DNA of 64,000 nucleotides from Stramonita haemastoma (Eukaryota; Mollusca; Gastropoda; Neogastropoda; Muricidae): assembly GCA_030674155.1 (NCBI GenBank), contig CM060328.1:34923479-34987478 (forward strand). The letters are read 5' to 3'. The notes under the pieces were generated by a model. The model worked only from the letters and a program-made list of their open reading frames with translations, had not been told where the DNA came from and searched no databases. The translations under genes were made by a program, and so were the position numbers. This document shows, in pieces, positions 1 through 34,245 of this stretch; the first letter of the stretch is position 1; every line of letters starts with the position of its first letter.

Positions 1-352
1 CACCCGATCTATATGAGACTGTAATCCAAATGACACACAGTATTTTTTTTTTTTAACAGTTTCCCAATCTCATCACATCATGACTTGCTGATGTAACGCA
101 CGCTCAAACAAACAGCACACCAAATCTAATCTCTTTGAGCAAACAAAAAAACAAAAACCCACAAAACCCCCAAACCCTTTCATGATTATAATACTTCAAC
201 ATCACCCATCTAACCAGACGGTCAAGCCATGTCCAGCACAATACTGTTCATCAATCATGAAATGCCAAGACAGGTCATTCCAGGACTCGCTCATACATCT
301 TTGGTTGCTTGTCAGGGAGGGGGGAGGGAGGGGGGGTGCAGGTGTGGCTGCG
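1..352 (-). other. Probable 3' UTR and downstream flank of ALDH7A1
   Basis: Sequence following the TAA stop on the minus strand. A G-rich patch on the + strand at 316-337 becomes C-rich in the transcript. I see no AATAAA on the minus strand here, so the polyadenylation site may lie outside the window or use a variant signal. Confidence 0.4.
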
Positions 353-22391
<22,039 letters not shown>

Positions 22392-22483
22392 TGCTGAATA
22401 GTTTCGCGAGCAACGGAGAAGGCAATTTGTTGCCGATTAGCAAACACGCGTCCACAGTAGCGGAGATAAGTGACAGCAGCCAT
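22392..22483 (-). other. ALDH7A1: Putative mitochondrial leader, one base out of frame
   Basis: An ATG at 22483 opens a frame reading [20 protein letters not shown] then [10 protein letters not shown]. It is Arg-rich with a single acidic residue near its end, as a mitochondrial presequence would be. It runs 92 bp to the next ATG, one base short of being in frame. Mammalian antiquitin likewise has an upstream mitochondrial start and an internal cytosolic one. One missing base here would match the single-base losses seen elsewhere in the gene. Confidence 0.5.
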
Positions 22484-22500
22484 TTGGAGATTCTTTCCTT

Positions 22501-22508
22501 CTGATTGG
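22501..22508 (-). promoter_or_regulatory. CCAAT box upstream of ALDH7A1
   Basis: The minus strand reads CCAATCAG, an NF-Y-type CCAAT box in the gene's orientation, just upstream of the leader ATG. A palindromic E-box CACGTG lies nearby at about 22547-22552. No TATA box is evident. Position relative to the real transcription start is unknown. Confidence 0.35.
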
Positions 22509-22639
22509 ATTGCCCGAATGGGAACTAATTAAAATAAGAATACCACCACGTGGGTAGTATTTTGTGGAACTGCTGTTGGCTTTTCCAAAAACTGCACTGG
22601 CCCGTTTCAAAAGAGTTCTCGTTCTATGACGCACCACCC

Positions 22640-23060
22640 TTCACCACCCCTCCCCACCCCCTTTTTTTCATAAATCCATTGCCCTGTCCTCAGATATGCT
22701 AATGCTGTTTGTTCCACAGAGTAAAGCTTACGTGATTGCCAGGGGTCTGCACAGTAGATCTACACATTTTTGTTTGGTTTGGAATTTTTGTTTGTTTGCT
22801 GTTGTTCTGGGGGTTTTTGTTGTTTTTTTTTTTTGTTTTTTTTTGGGGGGGGGATAATGGTATTTTTTATACAGACTACAAACAAACAAAACGGAGAGAA
22901 AGTTGTGTGTGTGTGTTGTGTGTGTGCAGACTGCATATAAAGTATCTTTTTTTCCTTTCTCTACCGTCTTCACTATTGTGAACATTCTGTATTCTTTGGG
23001 GTGTGTGCTGGGTATGTTCGTGTTTCTGTAACCCACCAAACACTGTCATGAGTGACGAGA
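22640..23060. other. Upstream flank of ALDH7A1, no gene seen
   Basis: Contains T and G homopolymers around 22818-22855 and a short (GT)n. Presumably the promoter-distal flank. No coding exon recognised. Confidence 0.5.
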
Positions 23061-23061
23061 C

Positions 23062-23428
23062 CTTTACAGTGTATTTATTTATTTTTTATTTTGATCTTTT
23101 ATATCGAGGATAATGGGATAAGCACTCATGTGCTTTTTTTCATCCAGTCCCGTGTGTATGCAGTTTTGTAAATATTGTCATCTGTTCCCACCGGCACACA
23201 ATGGCCTACTCTTACGAAAAGCGGAACAGAATTTAACATGTGCGTAAGATGTTCTGCATGCGTTCGCACATGGGGCCTTGGTTTACAGTTCATCTGAAAA
23301 ATTTTCTGGGGAGAGTAGAGTCAGCACTGGTGTTAACTCCAGGGGATAAATCCCCTCCAATGGGAATTAAACTCAGGGTCGTCAAATTGCCAGTGCAATG
23401 TTCTGACCACTAGGCTATCCCGTCCCCA
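23062..23428 (-). mobile_element. SINE family C, full-length copy
   Basis: Reverse copy. Tail module at 23100, GTGGGAACAGATGAC-type module near 23180, and tRNA-like head (TAGCCTAGTGGTCAGAACAT, B box region near 23370) at the right end. Located in the region between the two genes. Confidence 0.88.
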
Positions 23429-24109
23429 TCAGCAATGCATGTCATGTCATCAGCACCCTAGTAATCTGGGCATCCCATCCCCTGTGGTGCGACTCACTCA
23501 CACATCCATCTTCATGCCATCACCATTTGCTGTTGGGTGTTTAATTAATCCTGGCCTAGAAAATATCAGAGGGACTTGCCAAGTCAGGTGTGTGCATGCT
23601 TTGGTGGCCGTGTTTGAATTAAGTATGCATGGACTGAGCAAGGCCTCATTGAAATAAAAAGCTAAGTGCAGCTGTGAAAAATGGATTCTTCATGTCCATA
23701 GCAGCAATGAGGATTCTGTGGAATTTAGAAGTGGAACCAATTTTACTTTTAAAGGTGGAACCAATCTATTTCTAAAATCAAACCAGCTGAATCACTTAAA
23801 TGTAGTGGATAGCTGCTAATGACCACCTACGAACTCAGCAGGAAATATTTCCTTATTGTCTGTGTCACAAAAAGCAACAAACGTTGGTTCCACTATGAAG
23901 TTCATAAAACAAGCTGAAAATCAGCACATAATAGTCTTGAATTTCACAGCTTTTTATATTTTGTCCATACTTTGTACACAAGCAATGTTTCTGGGTGTGA
24001 CTTTTCAACAAGCCTGTCTTATATGAAAAGGGACTTTATTAGGTGTTCTGCTATCTCTGCACTAACTGTGTGTAACAGGGGGGGGGGGGGGGTGGGGGGG
24101 CAGAGTAGC

Positions 24110-24570
24110 CCAGTGGTTTGAGAGTCGTCCATGTCATCTGCAGGTCGACTGAGGGTTTGGGTTCCAGTTCCACTGAAGTGTCTATTGGAGGGGATTTTCC
24201 ATTGAGTTCACACTGGTACGGTCTCCACTATCCTGAAGTCTTAAGGATGAGACATTAAACTGCGGTCTTGTGAGCAAACACATGGACATTTTGCACACAC
24301 ATTAAAACCCTCTGTGTCTTTCTCAAGAGTTGACAAGCTATGGCTGGTTGCATGGATGACTGACAACATACCCAGCATGCATCCTGCTGCTTGGAGAGTG
24401 ATGGGCTCCACCAGATTCAACTTGCCCATAATGAATTGCCTGAAAACTTCAGTGCTGTGCCACAACAGCTCTTCAAGGAATTAGAGAAGTCAAGTCTAAG
24501 TAGCCACCATGCTGCAGTGGTTAGCACATTAGATTACAGGATGGACAGTCATGGGTTCAAATCCTGTATG
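24110..24570. repeat. Composite: family D (reverse) and a tRNA-like SINE head
   Basis: 24250-24480 is a reverse family D copy (CATACCCAGCATGCATCCTG). At 24503-24570 a separate tRNA-like head is seen on the + strand, with TGCAGTGGTTAGCACA (A-box-like) and GGGTTCAAATCC (B box). A long G tract (24079-24100) precedes the block. Confidence 0.6.
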
Positions 24571-25684
24571 AGTCACAGGGTTGTTGTTATTGTTTACTGT
24601 GGCTGCATCAACACATATTTACCTACACACATCACCAACACCACATCATCAACACACACATCAACCAACACACACAAATCACCACACACATCACCACACA
24701 ACACACATCACCAACCAACACACAACACACAATCCCCCAACACACACAAAAAAAACAAACACCCGAAATGGCCAGAGGATGAAATATCATTCAATTTATT
24801 GTCATGTAAAGCAATAATCAATTAATATCAAGGTCTCTGTAATGTGTTGGTCTTGAATGGTGATGAACAGAAACCTGCAAAGCACAGCACAGCACAGCAC
24901 GGCACAGCACAGCTGTGTGCTGGGCTGTTTCTGTGTGATCATGATGTTCTGCTATGAATGATATGATGACACTTTTTCTTCCTTTCTTCTTCCCTGACAC
25001 AGCAGATAAAAAAAAACATTTCAAGCAGTCTACAAGATAACGAATAACAAAAATATTTGAATAATCAACGAATAGCAGTTTACCCAGTTTTGTTCCTCTT
25101 CAGTCTTTCAACATTACAATTCTTTGGAAGAGGGTATGAAAATAAACCTGAAATGAAAAACGTAACAAACAAACAAACAAACAAAACAAAAACTCAAAAC
25201 TAATAACAAAAATCCCCAAACAAACAAAAACTGTTACAAAAAAAGGCAAAAAAAATTGTTCATAGCAAATCAAAAGGAACAAAGCATGCCAGCATAGAAA
25301 ATAATTTTTTACGTGATTTTTTTTTTTTTTAAGATACACATTATGGCACACAAAGGAAGCCAATAATAATAAATTACAAAAAAAAACAATGTCAGAAAGC
25401 AATAATGACAAACAAGAAAAATTAGATTAATTACAAGAAAAAAAAATGTCACTGAGTATGACAGCATCTGATGCTCAATAAAAAACTGTGTTCTGAACTC
25501 AGCTTTGAGCAAGGTATATGACACAGATTTGGCTGGACTCTGCACACAGATTACCAAAGAGTCCTTGGGATTTAAAAAAAGAAGAGTTATAATCCTTTTA
25601 AATTGGCTACAGTGATATTTTATGAACGAGAAAATCACAAGATCACTATACAGATCATCTTGTTTAAACAGGACTTCCATGTTG

Positions 25685-25900
25685 TTTCTTATCTGTTGCT
25701 CATGTTCTGAAAACATAGGCACATACATATGCCTTGATGCCATGGGTGGATATTTCATTTTATCTTGTTCTGAAACACAGGCACATACATATTGGCCTTG
25801 ATTGCCATAGGGCGGATATTTCTTTTTATCTTGTTCTGAAACACAGGCACATACATATGCCTTGATGTCATGGGTTGGATATATTTCATTTTTTATCTCC
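25685..25900 (+). repeat. ~74-bp tandem repeat, 3 units
   Basis: Units contain AGGCACATACATATGCCTTG, GGATATTTC and TTATCTTGTTCTGAAA. They keep an open frame on the minus strand, but with no recognised protein. Lies between the two genes. Confidence 0.85.
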
Positions 25901-27649
25901 ACACAAAAGGTGTAGTATAATCTTACCAACAGTGCCATAGCAAGTTGTTTCCTTTCAACTGTTGACAAAGGAATATTAACACTATCTGGTTACACATGAT
26001 ATTGCCTTTCACTGCTTCAATTTCAACTTACCTCAAAGGACATGATCAGAATCATTATGAAATCCTGAAATAACAAGAAAAAAAATAATCATCTTTGTCA
26101 AATATAACAAGAGTGTAAAAAAAAAAAAAAGAGAGAGAGTAAAATGAACAAAAATTGAAGAAGACTTCTGTTTACGGCAAACTAATTCAATATTTTCCTA
26201 ACAATGCTATCAAAAGCAAAGACAACTTGCAAATTAACACAAGTTTTGACTCAATTAAACATTATCTGAATAATTCAGCTCTTGAAGGCTAAAAAGGCAA
26301 GGCTGTTCTTTCTGCTTGTGATACCCATTTATAAAAAAAAAAACCACAATCATCTAAAAAGATTAAAGAAAACGGCAAAACTAAAAATAGATATAAAAAG
26401 CTCTATAAGCAACCAGCACAGAAGAATGGACACTTCCCATCTCAGTGTGTCAAACATTTTCCTCAGAGTAAAACAATGTAGACACATACCCCACACTGAG
26501 AGCAGACAATCAAATCAACAAACATTCATATAAAAACTTAGCAGCATCAACTCTTGCTTCAAAACAAGAAGAGAATAAACCGATAAAAGGCAGAAAACAA
26601 ACAGATGACAGATAAATATATTTTTTAATCCCTACTTTTTCCTCAATAAACAAACAAAAACAAAAAAGCGACATACAACTTACTGTCAAAACGTGAGGAT
26701 GGTACACAAACTAAAAATGCCCAGGCTAGAATCCCCACAGGGCAGGAGACATAATTAAATAGCTGTACATGCGACTTTACGAAAGCACCCATGGCCGTTA
26801 CACTGACACACATATAATAATCATCATAATTATCATATGCCAAATCAAGAAAAGGGCAGATTTAAGAACCCAGTCCAAAAGCTACCCTTGAAGCCACTCT
26901 CAGTGAAAATCAATGTTGTTCATTTTGCTCACGATGAAAAATTCTTCAAAGCAGAATACACACAGACACCGTTACTTCAGTCACAAAATGTTTGTTGCAA
27001 CAAATCGAACCATAATTATGTACACTTTTGTTGTTGTATGAACTAAAAGAACTTACCAAATGAATTTCAATCACTGATAAATGAGGAACACAACTACACT
27101 CACACACATACTGATACATGTATTTTTACAGACATGCTTATGTACATATCCTACACACATACGTGCACGCACACGCACACACACACACACACACAACTCA
27201 TACCCATTCTTAATTACGTCATTTTCACTCATATTCAGCATCTACTCTTAGATTTTTTTTGTGCATTTTCCACTATCAAGCAGAGCTTTTGCTAGCCCAC
27301 AAACTCCACTCTGTAGCATACACACTAACATCAAACACTGAAACATTCCCACCAAAAATATTATTAAAAAAACAAAACAGAAAAATGCTCACAGATATCT
27401 CCTTCACACTGCACAACAAAATTTACAGCTCCATCATCAAAAACTTTTTTTTTTAATTAAAAAAAAACAAACAGAAAAAAAGCACTTTTTGTTCCAATTT
27501 CTCTGTGGACACAGCAGCAGTTGTTGGAATGGACACAACAGCAGTGCCACACCTCTACAAATCAGTTAGCTAAAGACAATGGATGGACCATCACAAAGTG
27601 ATTAACTTATGTGCGATACAGGCTGCTTAGATAGAACTGGACAGATGTG

Positions 27650-27915
27650 TGACTTGGCCATTCTGTATCATAATACTTTGGTCATTCTATACCTTGGTCA
27701 TTCTACAACTCGGCCATTCTATAACTTGATCATTCTTCATTCTATAACACAGACATTCTATACCTTGGTCATTCTATCACTTGATCATTCTATAACTTGG
27801 TCATTCTTCATTCTTTAACACAGACATTCTATACCTTGGTCATTCTATATCTTGGTCATTCTATAACTCGGTCATTCTATATCTTGAACATTCTATAACT
27901 TGGTCATTCTACGTC
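27650..27915 (+). repeat. ~16-bp minisatellite (TTGGTCATTCTATAAC)
   Basis: About 15 units of TTGGTCATTCTATAAC with variants (ACAGACATTCTATACC). In sequence without a recognised gene. Confidence 0.9.
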
Positions 27916-30900
27916 ACTATCATCAGCGCCATATTCATATTCTCAGATTTTCTCAGCCGATTCTCTCCTTCACCAAATACAAAAATGCATGATCAGATAC
28001 CAACGTGCATAATAAATAAATCAAGAAAAGATGTTGCACAGCCAAAAATAAACTCACTAGTACCTTTTGTATTGTTCTAGATAATAGATTGCATTTAAAA
28101 AAATTAAAAGACCTTCCCCCTCCCCCCTCCAACCCATACCCCCAAAGCTCTTCAGCATAGTACTATTCCAGTGATTCTCAAAGGAGTGAAGGAAGAAGCA
28201 GAAGCAGAAGCAAAGGAAGACTGTATTGTAGGACTCCATTTTACTGGGAATTTTTGTTTGATTTGTTTGTTTTTTCTAGTCCTCAGCTAAAGCTCCAAGG
28301 TTCACCAATGGTGATATTTTGAGTATGCAACTGTTTTTGCCCACATTGAAGATAGCCGCATTCCAACTTCAGGGATACTTTATTGTACAATACTGTACTG
28401 CATTGTACTATTTGTATATATGTATAAATGTAACACATCCCTGTACCCACAGACTTCTCTGTGTGAGTGAAGTCCATGAAGGTCAGCATGGAGAGACTTG
28501 GCACACCATGACACCACTTGTTCCTGTCTACTGCTTTCATTCCATTCCTTGTCCTTCCCCTGTGGGGATGCCAGGGGCCTGTCTGTGTAAATAGCATCCC
28601 CACCTTCTGCAAATTCTGTGCTAGGAATTCCCTCTTTTCTATCCCTCTCTCTGTTTCGTTCCTTTTCTTCCTGTCACCTCCTTTTCGTCTATTTTTTCTG
28701 TCTTCTTGGCCCATTCTCCTGTCTTATCACACCCCCCCCCCCCCCCCCGACTCCCCCCTTAAAGACTTAAAAGATAACAATTCTCTCCCATGCAAAGTCA
28801 GATGCACTGGGCCTGACTTGGTGAAATGTATTTCCACTCATATGACAGACAACAATAGTTATTGTCTGAGCGTTCGACTACGAAGAAGAATTCCTTGTCC
28901 CTAGCACGTTCATTTTTTTTTTATGCCAAACTTGCCTGCCATAGCCTTTTTGTTACTCTGCACATTCTTAGGTGTGTGTGAAATGTTTGTTGTATATGTT
29001 ACCTTCCATGACCTTTCACATCATGAACTGTCAACCACACTACCCTTCAAGGTCATTTTCAGAAGATCCTTAAAACAGACAGCATGCGTACGAATCTATT
29101 TTAGCCATATATTCATCAATGAAGGATAAAGAGATAAATTAAATATAAATCTATCTTTTTTAAATTATCAGTAGAAATCCTGGCAAGAACTGACGATGAG
29201 AGATCCGATTTCAAAGGCACGTACAGTATCCATCGAATGAACAGTAGTATCATGGTCCGTTTTCGTAATTCAAACAATCACAAACACAGTAACACGTGGT
29301 CTTTGATCCCCAAAACAACAATCACAAACACGGCAACAACTGATTGTGAAGAATGACCTGGGTAGAAACAATCACATCTATAACAAATGAATGGAACTAC
29401 AATCCTCACCAAGGAAACAAATCACGGTCACTGTAAGAAACGACAGATTGGCACGGACAATCATAGCCATGAACACGACGTCACCGTGACACATAACAAT
29501 GTCACCATTCCTCCCAGAAGGCAAGCACATGCATACATTCACCATCGCAAAACGACACGTTTTCATCCAACTGAACGTAAAAGACTACTACTAACGTCCA
29601 CACATGTCCACCACACACTGTTACTTGAAAACTTCAGTGCAATGCATCAACGACTCCTCAAGGAGTTAAGGGGAAAGTTAAAGAAGTCAACTTTCCCACA
29701 AAAGTCACTGATGATCAGCAATTCTGAATTAGAACATGCACACACAAGGTCCAACACTCTCCAGTCTTGTTTACTTCTGATTACAAACATTAATGGTTAA
29801 CACCTACATGCATGATGTACACATAAAAGATAGATCAATGATGGCGCATGGCATGCATTATGATCCAAACAGTAATCACATAATAACACGCATAAACTCG
29901 AGACCTACATAACTGAACAATCACATTCACATGTATGAACTTAATCAACATTCACCAGATAACAGATAAATCTAAACTATAAACGATTTATGTCCATAAC
30001 AGTGAATTAAATTAAAATGAAATCTGCCAAACAATAAGCTGAAAAAATATTTAAAAAGATGAAAAATGACCTATTCATATTTGCTTTACTAGATCTAAAA
30101 CTAATCAATAAATAAACACTTACATATTTTATTACTATGACTTTTGTGTGAAATGTTGAAATAGTTGATTATGCTTCCTATGATCTTGTATTCTTTAACT
30201 GTTCCACAACAACTTGTTAACCTACAAGACTGATAATTATGACAGTGAAATACAATTTTTATTAGAATGCTATAAAACATCAAACACTTGTCCCCTGCAG
30301 CACACTCAATTTCAGACTGATACAAAGCTGACAGTTACTAACCACAATCAAGAATAAATCTTCACACAGAAGATTCAAAACCAATCAAATCACATGATTC
30401 TGGACCAATCAAACCAAAACACACAAAACTGACATGACCATCAACCAATCGCATCGCATGTTTATACACCTGTTACCACTGACGTGATGCTCATGTACTG
30501 ATCAAACACTGTTTCCCTCAGACATTTTGTAGAAACGTAAGACAGAGATGACGCAACATATTGCAAGCAAGTACAAACTTCAACATCATGATCACAATCA
30601 GTTAAATATATATATATAATGCAGTTATTCATGGTCGCTATAGATCTATATTATATGCAGCTCTCAGTTTTTGAGTGTGTTACCCAAAAATGAACAAAAA
30701 TTCAAGAGTATTCTTCAGCGAGCATGACTCAGAAAGCATGGCGAACAAACATACACAGACAACAGAAAGGCACAAATGCTGAGACAGAGCAACAAAGCAC
30801 AGGTTCTGTTTTCACAAATAATATGCCATAATTGCACGTACATATTCAAAAGAAAAAAAAAAAGAAAAAAAAAAGAATACTATGCAATCAGTAAAGCTCA

Positions 30901-31094
30901 AGCACGTTTTAGCAAACATCTTTATCATCAAGCAATGCAAAATCCTAGGAAAGACTACTGGATTTTAATAAAATAAATAACCATAATATATACGTCAGCA
31001 AGAAAGAAGAAAGAGGAAAGAATATCAAAGAAATAAAAAGCTGAGAAGGTGATAATCAAGTAGAAAAAAAAGAAAAACCAATTTTAAATAAAAA

Positions 31095-31097
<3 letters not shown>

Positions 31098-31186
<89 letters not shown>

Positions 31187-31231
31187 AAAGGAAGGGGGGG
31201 GGGCAGAAAGAAGAGACAGACAGACTGACAT

Positions 31232-31274
<43 letters not shown>

Positions 31275-31330
31275 GGGACAGAGAGAAAGAGAGATAGGCA
31301 AAAATAAGAAAAGAGAGAGAGAGATGGAGG
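31098..31330 (+). repeat. (GA)n and (GACA)n microsatellite
   Basis: Pure (GA)n at 31099-31180, then (GACA)n near 31220-31275. In the region without a recognised gene. Confidence 0.95.
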
Positions 31331-31799
31331 AACAGAGAGACAAAAACCAAATCAGCAAGAAACAAACAAAAAAACAACAACAAACAAACAAAAAAAACCA
31401 CCAACAAGTATTCAAGCAATCAAGCATGTTTTGAGCAACAGCCAAGACGGAAGAAATCAGCCAGGCATCCCATAAAATCAAGCAGTGTCCATGCCATTGG
31501 CCATGCAGCTTTAAGCAGGAGATACAGGAGTAAGCCAAAGAGCCACACCCTTCAGAATCATCAAGTCGCAGTCTTTCACAGACACAGACCACACAGTGCC
31601 ACTAAAACCACAATAATGCTGATGTTTCCTCAGCTTGTGTAGTATCTTTGCCTCTGAATGGTGAAACACAGCCTTCTTGATGAATGCTCTGATCATTCCA
31701 AGGTTGTTTTTTTTCCTTCTCATTTTGGGGGTTTTGTTTTTTTCTTCTGTTTTGTGGATTCCTACCTTTCCTTTCTTTCTTTTTTTTCGCTCCTTTCTT

Positions 31800-32460
31800 T
31801 GTAAATGATACTTTTGTTGTTGTTGTTTTTAGTTTTCTTTCAGTGGTTGAATCTCTTTCCTTTCTTTTTTTCTTTTGGTCTTTTCTTTCTTTTTTGTCTC
31901 ATTCATTCTTGTTTCTCCCTTTGCATTTATTTTTTGTCCATTTCTTTACAACTATTGTTTGTCTTTTCTACCTGTCGTCTTTTCCTTATAAAAAACATCT
32001 GTTGTCTGTCCTTTCCAACTGATGTTTTTCCTTTCATATCTCTTGTCTGTCCCTATTTTTCTGACTATTGTCTTTCTTTTTCTATATGTTGCCTCTTTTC
32101 TTTCTATATGTTGTCTCTTTTAATATGTTGTCTCTTTTGTTTTGTATATGTTGTCTCTTTTCTTTCTATATGTTGTCTATGTTCTTTCTATATGTTGCCT
32201 CTTTTCTATATGTTGTCTCTTTTCTATATGTTGTCTCTTTTCTTTCAATATGTTGTCTCTTTTTTTCCTATATTTGTCTATGTTCTTTCTATATGTTGTC
32301 TCTTTTCTATATATTCTCTCTTTTCTTTCTATATGTTCTTTTTTTTCTTTCTACATGTTGTCTCTTTCCTATCTATATATTGTATTTTTCTTTTCTTTCT
32401 ATACGCTGCATCTTTCTTTTCTTTCGATATGTTGTATCTTTCTTTCTTTCTGTTGTCATC
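31800..32460 (+). repeat. Pyrimidine-rich tract with ~22-bp minisatellite
   Basis: 31800-32050 is T/C-rich. 32085-32450 has about 17 units of TATATGTTGTCTCTTTTCT with insertions. The strand bias creates a 249-codon hydrophobic open frame that I do not consider a gene. Confidence 0.88.
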
Positions 32461-33927
32461 TTCCCTGTCTTTCTTTCTGTCTGGTCTCTCTTCTGCTCCA
32501 TTTCCCCTGAAAGACACCCGGCACTTCCCTGTCACAAGGTTTCTCTTGACGTGAAAAGCTGGGTTGACATCGTATCAACGATTTTCAGGCAACAATCTAC
32601 AAAAAATAAATCTTCAAGTCATGTGACGGCTTGATTCAAAACAAATCAAACGAAGTTATTTGTACATGATGTTCAAAATTAAAAAGCTGACACACTCCAA
32701 ACAAATGTTAGCATTAGCGTTGCTGCAAAAAAATGATTCATCCACAAACCAGAAAGCTCTGGACTTCAAAAATGCTTTTCTTGGTCTATGCTAGCAATAA
32801 CAGGAGTGTAAAGTGCCTGATCTTTTTGACAAGAAATAAATGTCATGAAAAAGGAGATGGACTGATGGAATCGACATGTTCACACCTGATAAGTGTATAC
32901 CAAGGACAAACTTTATGCTATGAGGGGAGTCCTAACAACCTCGCATTCTGCATTCTAATGCTACTTCAAAATTTCGTGGACACTGACCAAAGCCAAGTTC
33001 AGATATGACACTAGCATATATATCACAGTTGTACACCTTCACAGGCCTGTGACTGTGCACTGTGATACAGAAATGTGCCGCACACTTTTCGTTCCCTGAA
33101 TCTTTGCCTCTGGACCAACATGACAAAACTTGATAAAATATTTGATGGTATTACTGCTGTTAAGGTTTTCATTATGTCTCATCGTGTTATGTAAAACTCT
33201 GAATAGAAAAGCTGCAAAAAAATTTCATCTACACATCCTGATCACGGTAAACGCTACGCTATAAAAACTGTATGCTCTGTACACACGGAAAGCTGAGAAC
33301 ACATCACCTCAGCATACATATGAACAGATGTTGTGGAAGACATAACTCCACTGAGATTCTGGCCACATCACCTTTTTGAATATTGTCATCAGTTTGATCA
33401 CTACAATGAAGACCTCAGAACTCCAGCAACAACGATAAGAGGAGCTCTGAAGGTCAGTGAGAGAGATCAAGGTCTCTGAAAATACATTCTGAATCCATCT
33501 TCCAAAGGCCCGGGAGGAAACCCACTATGAGAGCACACGCACGCACACACACACACACACACATTTATATATATAGGTACAATCTGATCTTGTAGCTCTA
33601 CGCAGGGTGACTAGGAAGAGCTATGAGACAGATGGAAAGAGAGACAGGAAAAAGACTAAAAGAGAGAGAAGAAGAGGGGAGGAACAGACAGGACAAAGAC
33701 AGGTCACTTCAGAGAAAGACAACAATAATATCTGCAACAACGAAACAGAGCCTTCAACCAAACTGCAGTGAACCATATTTCTGTACACATTTTCAACCTC
33801 CAACAGAGAGACCTGACTTCCCCTTCACTCCTTGAGGAGCTGTCACACCTCTACGCCAACATTTTCTGGAGTTGTCACACCTCTACACCCACATTTTCTG
33901 GAAGCTGTCAGACCTGTACAATGACAT

Positions 33928-34245
33928 TTTCTGGCTGTGTGTTGTGAGCAAGCTGAACCTGGCGGAGTCCATCTTTACAGGGTGCATGCTGGGTATGTTC
34001 ATGTCATCCATACCACTGCCTGCACCTGGCCAACTCTTCTATGAAAACTGGACGGGTTTTTTCTTCTGCATATGTTTGCAAACACAAATGTTATTTTATC
34101 AAAGTTACACTGGTATAGGACTTTCAGGGGAGTGGAGTCAGTACCAATGTTTAACTCCTGGAGAATTATCCCCTCTGATAAACAACTTCAAAGGAGATGT
34201 GGACCTGTACCTCAGTTGCCTCCAGATCATGCAGGCAATATGTTA
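33928..34245 (+). repeat. Dispersed repeat family D copy
   Basis: Contains GAGCAAGCTGAACCTGGCGG, GTGCATGCTGGGTATGTTC and AGTGGAGTCAGTACCAATGT. In the region without a recognised gene. Confidence 0.8.

Larger units (their letters stand above)
25020..31090. other. Region without a recognised gene
   Basis: AT-rich, with A runs, the 74-bp (25685) and 16-bp (27650) arrays, a family F fragment near 28276, and a 22-base C tract at 28728-28749. Open frames are short and show no domain or splice pattern I recognise. Could include distal 3' UTR of the upstream gene or unknown noncoding transcripts. Confidence 0.5.

Noticed and set aside
25309..25968. A 219-codon minus-strand open frame with three internal repeats
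   Set aside because: Coincides with a 74-bp tandem repeat and an AT-rich tail; no recognisable domain, no splice context.
28283..28904. Open frames near 28283-28904 as a small gene
   Set aside because: Overlap a diverged dispersed repeat and a C homopolymer; no homology recognised and no consistent exon structure.
31805..32554. A 249-codon hydrophobic open frame resembling a membrane protein
   Set aside because: Produced by a T/C-rich tract and a 22-bp minisatellite; similar frames exist in all three phases.
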